From Malachius bipustulatus (lineage: Eukaryota; Arthropoda; Insecta; Coleoptera; Melyridae): a DNA stretch of 64,000 nucleotides. A program made the translations under genes and the position numbers. The notes under the pieces are model-generated. The model ran no database searches. It saw nothing but the letters and a program-made list of their open reading frames with translations, and was not told the DNA's origin. Shown piece after piece: positions 26,539 to 37,663 of the stretch. Every line of letters starts with the position of its first letter. Within the stretch, counting starts at the first letter, position 1. The stretch is taken from positions 4,782,268 to 4,846,267 of the forward strand of contig OU342639.1 in assembly GCA_910589415.1 (NCBI GenBank), read 5' to 3'.

Positions 26539-26596
26539 CAGTGGCGTTGATTTAGGGTATTTTGGGGGTTTCGGCCCCCTAATTTCTACGCCACTG
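26539..26596. repeat. 58-bp mini-palindrome with CAGTGGCGT ends (left arm)
   Basis: It begins CAGTGGCGTTGATTTAGGG and ends CCCCCTAATTTCTACGCCACTG minus its first bases, giving short inverted termini. It lies inside the left arm of the fold-back at 26,291-27,228 and has a counterpart in the right arm. The CAGTGGCGTA terminus is also found at 48,389 and, as GTGGCGTAA, at 55,365. Confidence 0.65.
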
Positions 26597-26919
26597 GAAT
26601 AAATGAGATTTTAAGCAGCGCCTTTGAACCGTCCATGCTTTCTACATCAAAAAGGTACTCTTGGTTAACGGCTCTAAAATGAACCGTTTCCGAGAAAAAT
26701 GTCATTTTATGAGAGAAAACATTAATTGTAGGAATAAGTTTTCACTTACTTTCATTTTTCCAAAATGCTGTTGAAAATCGTTAAAAAGTGGCGTTTTCTC
26801 TCATAAAATGCCATTTTTCTCGGAAACGGTTCACTTTAGAACCATTAACCAAGAGCAGTACCTTTTTGGTGTAGAAAACGTGTGCGGTTCAAGGGCGCTG
26901 CTTAAAATCGCATTTATTC

Positions 26920-26977
26920 CAGTGGCGTAGAAATTAGGGCGTCGAAACCCTCGAAATACCCTAAATCTACGCCACTG
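26920..26977. repeat. 58-bp mini-palindrome with CAGTGGCGT ends (right arm)
   Basis: It begins CAGTGGCGTAGAAATTAGGG and ends CCCTAAATCTACGCCACTG. It is the mirror partner of the mini-palindrome at 26,539-26,596, so the two were present before or were copied during formation of the large fold-back. Confidence 0.65.
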
Positions 26978-27560
26978 ATTTTTTTAAAACCTTTATTTTA
27001 TGACGAAAATAAAGAGATCGGAGAGCACATAGTGTGTATAAGAGCTGAACATTGTATCTCATACGGTTCCCGAGATATCCTAAAAAAACTGGAAAAAGAA
27101 TATTTCCTCGACACTCTGGTATATCTCAAAAACGGTGCATTTCCGGACACACGTTATAATGGGAATTTTTTTGTTTATTTTAGTCTGAATAAGAATCAGC
27201 CTGTGAAGCCAACCTTACAGTAAACACCCTGTATTTAATGACTTAAAATTTCTTGATTTTGTAAGCGGAATTGTAGTACCTTAGGTACCTAGATTATTGA
27301 ACAAATAAGATTCTGGTTAAATGTATTTAAAAGTTTGTTGACTAGCGGAACTGAGACTAGACCAAGAAGTCTGGTAATGGTAAAAACATGTATTGAAATC
27401 AATTCGCTACTTCAATGGTTCCATTTCGCGGCTGGCACTTCTTAATACTTGAAAAAACAATATTTAATCTCAATTGATACAGTTTTCTCTCCTTTTTTCA
27501 CCAATGACTACTTATTGCTTAGTTTGGTGTCGGTTTATTGGATAGAGGGGCTAGAATAAT

Positions 27561-27645
27561 CTATATATTTCTCGGATCATCGGTTCTTCTTTCTATTATA
27601 GTTCATTCATAATTTTTCTTATCTCAGCGAACGAGCATTAAATGG
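27561..27645 (+). promoter_or_regulatory. Possible promoter and 5' untranslated exon of the secreted-protein gene
   Basis: CTATATATTT at 27,561-27,570 could be a TATA box. About 75 bp downstream AATGGTGTAAGT provides a good splice donor, and TTTATTTTAG just before 27,827 provides an acceptor 14 bp upstream of the start codon at 27,841. This suggests a 5' untranslated exon in front of the coding gene. No transcript evidence is available. Confidence 0.3.
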
Positions 27646-27840
27646 TGTAAGTGCTGTGCCCATCTTTCTATCGATTTATCTATAAAAATCATATCAAATC
27701 AAATTAAATTAAACTAAATTAAACTACCCACCCAGTGAATATAATAATTATTTAGTTGTGCTTATTCGTTATATAATATTTCTTTACTTATTTGCTTAAA
27801 ATATTGTGTTTTTTTGTTTTATTTTAGTGTTGAAGACAAA

Positions 27841-30800
27841 ATGATAGTGATTTTTTTAGCCATTTTTGTCTGTAAGTAACTGATTTATTTATTTTATTCT
27901 GCATGCTTTAATTAAGTACATCATATAATAAACTACACTTAAAAAAATATATATCATAACTGTTACCTAAGACCGTTATGAAAATTTTGATGGCACCATC
28001 TTAATAAAAGACGATAACGCCAATCGAAATGAATTTTATTACCAGTGCCGACCTACTGCTCGTTCGACTATGGGGATGTGGAGGTGCTCCAAAACTACGA
28101 CGTGGAGTACGCTGCAATAACCGACAACCAGGGGGGCCAACAAGGGGGCCAGGATATGGGAAAAATTGGTTACAGCTCGGGGAGCAGTCTGAGGAGCATA
28201 GCTGAAGGTTCTTCGGACTCGGCCAACGACGCTGTTAATAACCAGGACGCAGCTGGTCATCAAGCTGCTTATGTCGCGAAAAACACACTCGCCCAAGCTG
28301 CTGGTGCGGTAAGTAATTATGACAGTATTCGATCATGAAACTATTTTTGATTCGATTATAACGAACTGGAACTTGAAATTTTCCTCGCTATAAACGAATT
28401 TCATTAAAAACGATTTTATTTTTGGTACCTTATAGATTTTTTATATTCACTCGTGTAATATTTTTATTTCAGAAAATTTAAATCACCATCTAACATTTAA
28501 TAAAAGGGAGTTTAAAATTAATTAATAAATTCATGAGCGATGCTATAATAGTAGTAGAAGAATAAGTGAGTCATAGACCGCTTAATTATCATTGCTTGCC
28601 TGTAGAACTGTGAAATGAGCATGTAATACTTTACTCATAACGATCCTGCATGAATAATGATTAACTGCTGCAAAATTATAATTAACTCAACGCTTTTTAA
28701 ATCATTTTTATGACCACCCCGCAAAAATTTGTTTAAAAAAAATCTCAATAATCGGAGGAATTCTCCTGAATTTAATTTTCCCCTCTAAAATAAAAAAAAA
28801 TCAATACGTGTTCAAGCCACCCTCACCTTTCCCTTTCCGTGCAGACTTCACATTATTTATTACACGAAATTCCGTTTTTATATTTTGACAGCTTTCAGAA
28901 ACGTTTATCGTTCCCATAAAGCGTTCAAGGACAATTTCTAGAAATTTATCTTAATCGTCTATCAAAAACGCGCCACCAATTTTCGCACATTGACACCTTT
29001 CAAGTGTCAGAAACGTAATTTTGATGCCTGTTTTAAAGCGTCGGCTTGTTTCCCAAAAATTACATTGACATGACATTGTTTTGACAATTTATAGTAGCCT
29101 CCTGTCAGAACCGTCACGTTTTTTTGATCGATTCCAGAGCGTCAGTAAGATCGATTTCGCAAAAGTGGATTTCTCATTTAGGTACTACTTATTTATAAAC
29201 TTTAGGTATTTCACAGCTTCCATTGATCAGAAACGTCAGACGATTCCATCATAGCTTTACCTGAAAATTCCTGCAAAAATTCAAAACGCAGAACGTGTGA
29301 TGAAATTTTCTGGTAAAGTGCTCATTTTATAAAATCTTCTTTTGGTAAAAGTTAAACCTGAAAGAAACGAAATGTTATGCTTCCCAGAGAGCTGTTCGGA
29401 AGGATCTATAATTTTTAAATTTTCAGAGATTTCCGGTTTTGTGAGAAACATCACACTTTTTAGTGTGGAACCTTTGCAAAAAATTATGATCCCATTTCGA
29501 CATCTTCATAATGTCACTTCCTTGCTGTGATTTTTTTACTGTCCAAACTGGCGCAGTCACCACGATGCGAAAAAGTTAAAAAGTGTGAACTTTCTCAAAC
29601 TTCTACTTTTTCAAGCAAAACGTCGACGTTTTAAATCTCTCTACGATCACCAAAAATAATTGAAATGAGCGCGATAAACAGTAATGAACAGTGATGAACA
29701 ATAAAAAACTTCTCTTTGACGCTTTACCGTTCATAGAGGCTTTCTCTCTCTGTGCTGGATGCGCCGTTACTGTCACGCTGAGTTGGGTAATCTGTACGAG
29801 TACATGACATGTCCATGAAACTAAATCAGGACAATTATTTAACAATCAATTGATGTACCGTACGTTTCGGTGCAAAAACTCTAGCCTTGAAAATAAAAAA
29901 GTACCAAACACTTCTGGACTCCGAATACCACAGAAAATATAAAAACCATGAAAAACTGTTATTGGTAACTCCGAGACCATGAAGCCGTGTTAATTTAGTA
30001 ATGATAAATATTGTCTTTTTAAAAATAACTGCCTTATTAGTAGAAGAAAGTCACACAGATCTGAAGACAATTCTTCCAATCTCCGGCTGGTACTGGAGCT
30101 CGGATACTGGAGTAGCGTTCATCTGATCATAGTTTACAGGCTTTTAAAGAATCTTTTCTCAATTCTCAATCTCGGGAAGAGGAAAAAGTCACAAGGATGC
30201 AAGTCAGGCGAATAAAAAGAAGCTGATGAGGAGGCATGAGAGAAAATGTTGCGAGAAAGGCTCATTTTTTTGGTCGATAATGCGATGCTTGGTCTCACAC
30301 GGATGACCAGACCACATTGTCGCATGGAAGTTTTTCAAGAACCTTTCGGTCAATGGGTTGATTGACTGTTTGGCATTGGGTTGCCATTGCATTGACCCAA
30401 GTCTGAAATAAAACCTGATACGATGAGATTCAATCGCAAGTAAGTTACCATGACATGACCACCATGAAGAAACCTTCTGGCTTTTGATATAGGTCGGGAA
30501 TTGCTATAAAGTTGCCTTTAGATGACAAAAAGGTCTTCTCCCAAGGAGAATGGAAACTCCTTCAACGAAGAATCAAAAAATTCGTGTTCTTTAGACTTTT
30601 AGCTCTTTGCTTCTGCTTTTAATTTTCTATAAATTGTTATTGAATTGAAGTAGAAGATGTATTGAATTAATCGGATTATCCCAAACATTTAAATTTTTTC
30701 ATGACTATTTGCTTATTAAAAATTATTCGAAGTTTTTTATGACAATTCATCAGGTAGGTACGTGGTACATTGAAGGACTGCAATAGAGTGGTCTAAATTA

Positions 30801-33800
30801 AAAAAAAAACAAAAGATAATTCAATTAGCTGCCAGAATAATTAGAATGGTTGAATCTTCACGATCATGGTTGAATGATACCCATGCACTCTCTCCTATTT
30901 GGTACCTAATCGGGTTGTCAGTTCTACGGTGCGAAATCAGGTGACCGTCAAAATATTCGGGTGCGTTCAGCAACTAAAACTTTTTTCGCCTATGGGTTCG
31001 TATCTAATTTTAATAATCATACTCATGGAATAATAGTTTCCATTCTTATTGCATGATATATTATTAGTGCATCATTAAAAATAAAAATCGATTAATCTAT
31101 TACCGTATATTGATATAGATGGTGGGGAGGGTGATTACATTATTAAAAACATAATTATTAAAACGACGTTTCAAGCATAACTTTACATAATCCTACTGCG
31201 GATCTAGATAACGTTTCCTCGGTTTAAGAAAATTTAGGTTTGGCCTGTGGTTAGTGCTAAGAATAAATATGCAATAAATATATGCAACATGCAATCTTAA
31301 TTTTGTGTAAATACCTACGCAAACGCAATATCGTAAAAGCTTTCGATCTTACTACACGGATTATAATTCTCTGGTTTACGATAATTTGAATTTTATACTT
31401 TTGTTGCGTAATAACAATGATGCATTACCATTACAATTTCGCTTTTTAATGCGTCGTTTCTTTCATTATTATTGTTACAGGAAAAAGTGTGAAATTGTAA
31501 TTGCGGACAACTAAATCTCTATAGGTAGGTAGGTACTCATTATGACATGCTTCATTTGACATCTTTCAGCTATTTGCATAAATAGTGTTACACAAGTTCA
31601 AGTAGCTTGGTCGTCCAATTTTAACAATCTCACACATTCTCGAATAAAAATGATAAAATATTAATAATTTACAGAGAAATGAAAGTAGGTACTGCATTGA
31701 GTTATGCAGTTCCAGTTCTAGTTGCACTTCACTGAAAATGACCATTTTTTTGCATTTTTTTTACAATGACTCGTACCAGGATACAGTCTAGGAAGCACGT
31801 CGAAGCTCGATCATGGCGAGTGAAATTTTACGGAAGTATTATTGAAAAATGAACTATTAATCAATCACATTGCGAACACGAAATTGTTCAGCAGTTTTTT
31901 CCTTGCGGTTGCCAACATGCCAACTTGTAATATTCTGGAATTCAAGCGACACGACTCACCTCTATCAAGCTCCAACCCAAGCCTCTTGAATTTTTACGTA
32001 CAGGTTCATATACATATACTTACAGGGTGTTTACTGTAAGGTTGGCCAAACTTCACAGGCTGATTCTTCAGACTAAAGTAATGGAAAAAACTTATATACA
32101 GGGGTGTCCGGAAACACTTCCTAAGAAAAAGATACCTACGCCTTCAAAGTTTCAAGAATTTCAGTCTAAAAATTTATTAAACGATAAAAATAATAACGGA
32201 ACAACCTTACAGTCAACACCCTGTTTATAAGAATTATTAGTAACCATTCATTATTAGTAACCATAGCCTCCGTTATTATTTTTATCGTTTCATAAATTTT
32301 TTAAATTAAATTCTTGAAACTTTGAAGGAGTAGGTAGGTCTTTCTTAGGAAGTGTTTCCGGAAATCCTGTATATATATTTTTTTTTCATTATTTTAGTCT
32401 GAAGAATCAACCTGTAAATCAACCTTACCTACAGTAAACTCGCTGTATATGTAAGCGTGTAGACGGTTGTCAAAAAGAGATTTTTCAAAATTCAAATTCA
32501 AATTCCAAGGGGTAGAAACAGCCCTTCATCATTTCTTTCTCTAATCACGTTGTGAACACGACGGTTGTCAGCTTGTATAATTTTCCGGCGACATAACTAT
32601 ATCTCATAAAATGGACTTTTGCTACTAATAAAAAAAATTGAAACGCAGGCATCAGCGACAGCTCAAGCAGCCCTAGCGGGCAAACAAATAATCCTGCAAG
32701 GACTCGAGCAGCAGTACCGTGACGCCCAAGTCGGTCTCCAAGGAGAAAAAGACCAGTTGATGCAAGCCCAAAGGGCGGCGGATGCGACTCGTAAAGCCGC
32801 CCAAGAGGCCAGGCAACATGTCAACGTTCTTACTAACACCCTCAACGCAGCCCAGGTACCCATTGACAGAATAACTTTTATTACAGGATGCGTCATTTTA
32901 GTAAAGACAAACTTTTATAAAAGACAAAAACGAAATACGAAAATAAAAAATCTCTTCACGCTAATAAAATTTTAAATTTTTTTTTCTGAATGTAACTTTT
33001 ATCTACTACCCTACTGTATTAGTACGCATATATGTATACAGGGTAAGTCATTGATATGGGAAAGCTCGATTGCACCTACACCATTAAAGATATCGAAATG
33101 AACCAAAAAGTGCTGTAAATGGGAGGGTAAAGTGCAGTTTGTAAAATTATTTTCAGATACACAGGATGTCCCAATATCGCTGTACGCCATACAACTTTGT
33201 TATTTTAAATAGGACACCCTCTATATTATTACATTTTCATATTGTTTGAGAAAAGTTAAAAAGAATGGTTTGTAAAGTTGAAGTTTGTAATGAGCGATTT
33301 ATGAGTTATAAACAAATGAAAATCGCGATTTTTCATTTTCAAAGCAGCTTATATTGAAAACGGCTCGAGATATGGAAAAACGGTTTACATGTCCCTATCT
33401 TAATTTTTAATTTGGTATCCTATCATGTAGCTGAAATTTTTATACCGAGTGATGAAAATAATCAAATTTTTTACCACTCTGTATAAAAATTTCATCCATC
33501 CAATAGGATACCGCTTGAAAAGTTAAGATAGGAACATGTAAACCGTTTTTCCATATCTCGAGCCGTTTTCAATATAAGCTGCTTTGAAAATGGAAAATCG
33601 CGATTTTCATTTGTTTATAACTCATAAATTGCTCATTACAAACTTCAACTTTACAAACCATTCTTTTTTACTTTTCTCAAATAATCTGAAGATGTAATAA
33701 AATAGAGGGTGTCCCATTTAAAATAACAAAGTTGTATGGTGTACAGCGATATTGGGCCATCCTGTGTATCTGAAAATAATTTTACAAACTGCACTTTACC

Positions 33801-34913
33801 CTCCCATTTACAGCACTTTTTGGTTCATTTCGATATCTTTAATGGTGTAGGTGCAATCGAGCTTTCCCATATCAATGACTTACCCTGTATACAGGGTGTC
33901 AATTTGAAAACTTGCCATACCTGAATTCCTCTTGAAATATTTTTCTCAAAGAAATCTCGAAACAGGTCAATTTTTAAATTTAATTTATGTTCTATTGCTG
34001 TATAATTTTTTCGATACAGGGTGTACCTTATTGGCTCAGTAATGACATTGTCTATTTTTTTTAAGGAGATACCCTGTATATTAATACATTTTCAGATTGT
34101 CTGAGAAAAGCCAGTAAATTAAGAATGGTGTTCACAATAGTTATGGCGTTTAGATTGATTTCTTTGAGAAACATTTTTTTAAGGGAGACTTCGGTCATTT
34201 TCGGGTTTCATGGTCAAGATGATAGGATGACTTTTGGTGGGTCGTCGTAAGTCCATAAATATGAATACGCAGCATAAGTTGATTCAGGTTCTCGTTTCAT
34301 GCATTTGTAACGATGAAAAGCAAAAAGAACATAAAAAAATGTAAAGTCAACCTCATAGAGAAAATTATTAAGAAAAAAAGTGACGCATTCTCTAATATAA
34401 ATAACAAATAGAGAGAGTTTAACAATTTTCAGACCGTTTTGCTTTCTCTAGGCGGCGGCGGACCACGTAACTCAAGCGGCATCGGAGGCGGCAGGTGAGC
34501 TTGCTGCCCAACAAGCCATGGTGGGCTCGGCGCAACAAAGACTCGAGCAGCTCGGCAAACAATTGCATGGGGTGCGCATCGACTTTGAAGCTACGCGAGC
34601 TGCAGCCATGAAAGCTCAAGCTGCCGCTCAAGCTGCCGCTGCTAATGCTGCGGCCGCAGCTGCTGCAGCTGCCGCCGATCTTGCTTCCAAAGCTGGTGGT
34701 AAGACGGCGGGTGGTGGTGGTGGTGGGAAATCTGGAGGCGGAGGAGGCGGCGGAAACGGAGGAGGGAAGAAAGCGGCAGGAGGTGGAGGAGGTGGAAATG
34801 GAGGCGGACAGGGACAGGGAGGGAAGTTCATACAGAGCGTTGCGGGGAATGGTAACGCTGCGTTTGTAGAAACGGAGTTTTATAGTCCGTTTTATTATAA
34901 TGAGAGTGCATGA
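27841..34913 (+). CDS. Secreted Ala/Gln-rich helical protein with Gly-rich tail (4 coding exons)
   Basis: Exons that splice cleanly are 27,841-27,871, 28,046-28,308, 32,649-32,855 and 34,452-34,913, giving 320 residues. Donors are GTAAGT, GTAAGT and GTACCC, and every acceptor is AG. Exon 1 with the start of exon 2 encodes a signal peptide (MIVIFLAIFV and onward). Residues about 12-100 are Gln/Asn/Gly/Ser-rich. Exons 3 and 4 encode a long Ala- and Gln-rich heptad-like helix (ALAGKQIILQGLEQQ, then AAQQAMVGSAQQRLEQL). The C-terminal third is poly-Ala followed by GGGGGGKSGGGG-type Gly repeats, and the end is Tyr/Phe-rich. This architecture recalls insect secreted structural proteins; resemblance to the Drosophila DUF745/Vajk cuticle group is a guess from memory. 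Introns two and three contain fold-back elements. The exact function is unknown. Confidence 0.75.
28840..29260. repeat. Degenerate repeat of TCAGAAACGT motif in intron
   Basis: CAGAAACGT or a one-base variant recurs near 28,896, 29,008, 29,105 and 29,228, roughly 100-120 bp apart, with GCGTC/GCGTT-like companions between. The interval looks like an old tandem or dispersed repeat in the large intron. No gene is seen in the rest of 28,309-30,130. Confidence 0.3.
30134..30330 (-). pseudogene. Mariner-like transposase remnant
   Basis: The minus strand reads FYSPDLHPCDFFLFPRLRIE, the characteristic C-terminal block of mariner transposases (YSPDLAPCDFFLFP in the family), which contains the last catalytic Asp. 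Sequence before it reads in a different frame and the rest of the DDE domain is not recoverable by eye, so this is a short decayed relic. It sits inside the large intron of the secreted-protein gene, antisense to it. Confidence 0.6.
30540..32020. other. Intronic AT-rich DNA, nothing recognised
   Basis: Part of the 4.3-kb intron of the secreted-protein gene. No coding exon, RNA gene or repeat was recognised. Confidence 0.45.
32021..32448. mobile_element. Fold-back element, about 428 bp, same terminus as 26,291
   Basis: It starts TACAGGGTGTTTACTGTAAG and ends with the imperfect complement CTTACCTACAGTAAACTCGC. The arms pair: GTGTCCGGAAACACTTCCTA on the left with TAGGAAGTGTTTCCGGAA on the right, and CGATAAAAATAATAACGGA at about 32,180 with its complement at 32,270. 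An extra internal terminus (CCTTACAGTCAACACCCTG at about 32,205) lies between the arms, so the element may be a nested or rearranged copy. It is located in intron 2 of the secreted-protein gene. Confidence 0.8.
33035..33891. mobile_element. Fold-back element, about 857 bp, TATACAGGGTAAGTCA ends
   Basis: TATACAGGGTAAGTCATTGA at 33,035 is matched by its complement at 33,871-33,890. Both arms stay complementary almost to a centre near 33,465: CAGATACACAGGATGTCCCA pairs with a segment near 33,760, and CGGCTCGAGATATGGAAAAA pairs with one near 33,555. The arms are about 425 bp and perhaps 95 percent alike by eye, making this the best-preserved large palindrome here. It has no coding capacity and lies in intron 3 of the secreted-protein gene. 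Confidence 0.9.
33891..34200. repeat. Decayed partial fold-back related to the preceding element
   Basis: TACAGGGTG-type ends occur at 33,890 and 34,016. ATTTTTCTCAAAGAAAT near 33,940 is inverted as ATTTCTTTGAGAAACAT near 34,157. ATTTTCAGATTGTCTGAGAA near 34,090 resembles the arm of the neighbouring element at 33,233. This is a truncated copy of the same broad family. Confidence 0.5.
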
Positions 34914-34950
34914 TTGTTTGTTGTTATTATTGTTAAGTTTTTTATGTTTA

Positions 34951-34956
34951 AATAAA
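34951..34956 (+). terminator. Polyadenylation signal AATAAA
   Basis: AATAAA lies 38 bp after the stop codon of the secreted-protein gene and is followed by a T-rich stretch, as expected for its 3' end. Confidence 0.6.
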
Positions 34957-34959
34957 TAT

Positions 34960-35434
34960 CTTAAATGTACTTTTGGTATTTATTGTTTTCTATACACTTC
35001 ATTGAGTCCAAATAAATTAATCACAATTCCTTAACTATTTCGAGGGGCATTGAGGGGCATCAATTAATCAACAAAAAATAACCCTCAAATTTATAGCTAT
35101 ACGAATATAACTCAGAACAAAATAAATAATTCATCTAATTTGTAAAAAAAACTAGGTACTACAAGATCTATAATATTAATTAATTAGCTAGTCAGTTGAT
35201 TCATCTCCATTTCGTTCATATTACACGTTGGATATATCATAGGCTAAAACAAATAAAGAAAAAGTGAATAGAAGAAAACAGCCCTCAACCACATCTCTTT
35301 TAGGTAGGTACTATGAGTGCAATATTAGTTTAAGCCAAAACCAAAATAACCTGTAGCATCTACTAAGACTAAAACCTGTAGTAAAGTCTAAAATCTAAGT
35401 AGAATACTAAAAATTTTCGGTCGGAAATTTAGAC
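34960..35434. other. Intergenic DNA between convergent genes
   Basis: The plus-strand secreted-protein gene and the minus-strand receptor gene converge here, so both 3' untranslated regions must lie in or near this stretch. Nothing else was recognised. Confidence 0.5.
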
Positions 35435-36913
35435 CTAGAGAGCTGTGGGTGGTGGCAGCGACGAAGAGGAACGCATAGAATAGGATGGTGAGGTTATTAT
35501 AATCGATGTAGGGGTTGTTACCGGCGATGACTGTGGACTAGAAAGCTTGTGATTCGGTGATCTGCAGGAACAGGAAAAGCAACACAACATCTTACATCCA
35601 TTTCTGTCCAAGTATCGAAATATGACGTAGACGAAAGGATCGATTGTGAAGTATCCGCACATCAACATGTCAGCTACCTTACTTGCCACTGCCAGGGATG
35701 CTGCTTTTGGGTATAACTGCGACATTATTATCATTATCTGGAATGATTAATAAGGATCATGTAATCAAAATAATTGAATTAAATTATATGAAGGCATATC
35801 AACAATTTTAATCTCTCTCTCTTTTATTAAACATAAAGTCAGTCAGTTAAATCTGTATCTGGGACTGATCATACAAGAAAAGTGACACGTGAATTTTTAT
35901 ATCCATTGCCTAATTAGAGATATGTCACAAGAAAAAGTTGTGGAGAGAGTTAAGGAGAATCATTCCATTACACATTTTTTTATGACTCCAAAACAAAAGT
36001 GTTAAAAAATAGTCTGATTTTTAATATATGTCTTACCATCTGAGGTCCCCAACAGCAGATAAAAATGACACAAAGAATCGCCATTAGTTTAGCAAAAGCA
36101 ATCTCTTCAGGTGTTTGATGACTCTTGTTGTTAACTTTATTATTAATAATCGTAGCTTTGCTGACTCTTCTAATCAAAACTCGTCGTTGTCTAATTCTGA
36201 GAAGCTCCCAGATCACCGAAAGGTTGCACAAAGCTATGCATAAGCAAAGAGCGCAGCCTGTAATTACAATTACGGTTAGTAAATAAAATACAGACCTATG
36301 TCAATAGTTATTACCGATTACTAGAAACATGTAAGCGTAAACTAAATCCCAAAAGGATCTAGCATCTTTGTATCTTGCACAATAACCATTTTCATAGTAG
36401 AGACCAAATCCGGCGAATGGGAGATATGACCATAAGAATGCTAACGTCCATAGAATGAATATCGTGTTTCTGATGAATTTATATGTGACGAACTGAGAAT
36501 GAAAATTAATCAATGAAACAAAAATTTATAAAAACAAGAAGAACACTCACCTGTTGATAAAGGAACGGTCTGGTTAATGCAAGCCATCTCTCAACCGCCA
36601 TCACAAGAGCCACACATCCAGACGCGATACCAAAAGCCCTCATCGCAACCAAACTGACACAAATCCATCGTCTCGGGATGCTTTTGATTTTGTTAATATT
36701 AATTGTGGTGAGCATTCCAACAGCAGAAATCAGATCGATCGCTGCCAGACAAGTCAGCATCAAGACGTGCTTCTTGTTCCTGTGTCGTGCGGACCTCTTC
36801 AATATCCAGAGAGCTGCAACATTTCCTATCACTCCTAAGACGAAGGTTGAGGTTATCAGAAGTTCTTTAACTAAGGTGAAACCTGGAAGCTTTGACTCTG
36901 CTCTAGCATCCAT
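35435..36913 (-). CDS. Class A GPCR, prostanoid (PGE2) receptor-like, 4 exons
   Basis: Exons on the minus strand are 36,913-36,551, 36,492-36,315, 36,257-36,037 and 35,737-35,435, with GTGAGT, GTAATA and GTAAGA donors, giving 354 residues. All seven transmembrane helices are present. TM1 has the GN pair (30-31), TM2 has Asp60, TM3 ends in ERW (108-110, the DRY position), TM4 has Trp136, TM6 has CCWGP and TM7 has DPFVY (287-291, the NPxxY position). Cys85 and Cys159 can form the conserved disulfide. The LALTRPF segment after ERW, the LPFAGFG segment at the end of TM4 and the Asp-Pro in TM7 resemble vertebrate prostanoid receptors and the insect PGE2-receptor-like proteins (Drosophila CG7497 is the relative I recall). 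Expected role: plasma-membrane receptor coupled to G proteins. The ligand is inferred. The tail is Cys-rich (likely palmitoylated), then Ser/Pro-rich. Confidence 0.8.
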
Positions 36914-37660
36914 TTGGATTGGATTAGTTGATCATCGTGGTTGTTTCATCAATTAATTATCATCGACGATATTTGGTTCAGGTCTGGAATAAACGAACTA
37001 TTTGGTTTTTGCTTGTCTTCTTTCTCTCTAATTGATATTAAATGGGATATTAAAATTACACATGCGCCTGACAAGAATTATATCGTCTTAGATTACAATT
37101 AACAGGTTGAATTTCTGGTGTATTGAGTTATTAGGTAATAATGGTTATCGGTAATTATGTAATATGGCAAACATTAATTTGTTTACTACTGTTTGAATCT
37201 AATGGCCTATTGACTTACAAATTCTTCAAGAGCATTCAAGGGGTGATTTGGTGTGTAAGCTGCTGATGAGGTTTTAAACACAGACACAAAATAGCCTGCC
37301 ATTATAACACAATCTTGGCAAATTTTACCCTGCCTTTATTTCTCACAATGGTCTAGGACAAATGATATAATTATGCAGCAGTCACTTTTAGGTATATTGT
37401 GATATTTTTAACCATTAATTGTTAAAGGTTCTACAAAGAAGGGGTGATCACACTTTCACTTCCATTCAACTGCGCGAGACAGATGTAGCCAATCCCTTGA
37501 AAAAATTTTTCTGTCAAATAGAGACATTTTGAATTTTCATGGATCCACATTTTCCCAAACAACATTTTGTCCTATAGATTCCTGTCATAATTAAGTAAGG
37601 AATCGTCGCCCTGGCAAAAGAGACATTTTTCATCATAATTTACCATAATTTACTTAAATC
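36914..37660. other. Upstream region of the receptor gene, no motif recognised
   Basis: This should include the receptor's 5' untranslated region and promoter. No TATA box or initiator stands out. Confidence 0.4.
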
Positions 37661-37663
37661 TAC

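Larger units (their letters stand above)
26291..27228. mobile_element. Fold-back (giant palindromic) element, about 938 bp
   Basis: The ends are GGTGTTTACTGTAAGGTTGG at 26,291 and its reverse complement at 27,209-27,228. Inverted similarity continues through both arms to a centre near 26,760: CCGTATGAGATACATGTTCAG on the left matches the right arm at about 27,045-27,070, and GCACCGTTTTTGAGATA matches at about 27,122-27,138. No transposase is encoded, so this is a non-autonomous fold-back or MITE-like element. An end of the same family occurs again at 32,021. The arms have diverged, so it is not a recent insertion. Confidence 0.85.

Noticed and set aside
32619..32975. A separate 118-residue gene at 32.6 kb
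   Set aside because: Only 32,649-32,855 is exon; the flanks are intronic, with an AG acceptor and GTACCC donor matching the reading frame of the neighbouring exons.
34628..34831. Minus-strand Pro/Ala-rich protein
   Set aside because: It is the antisense of the Ala/Gly-rich tail of the secreted protein.
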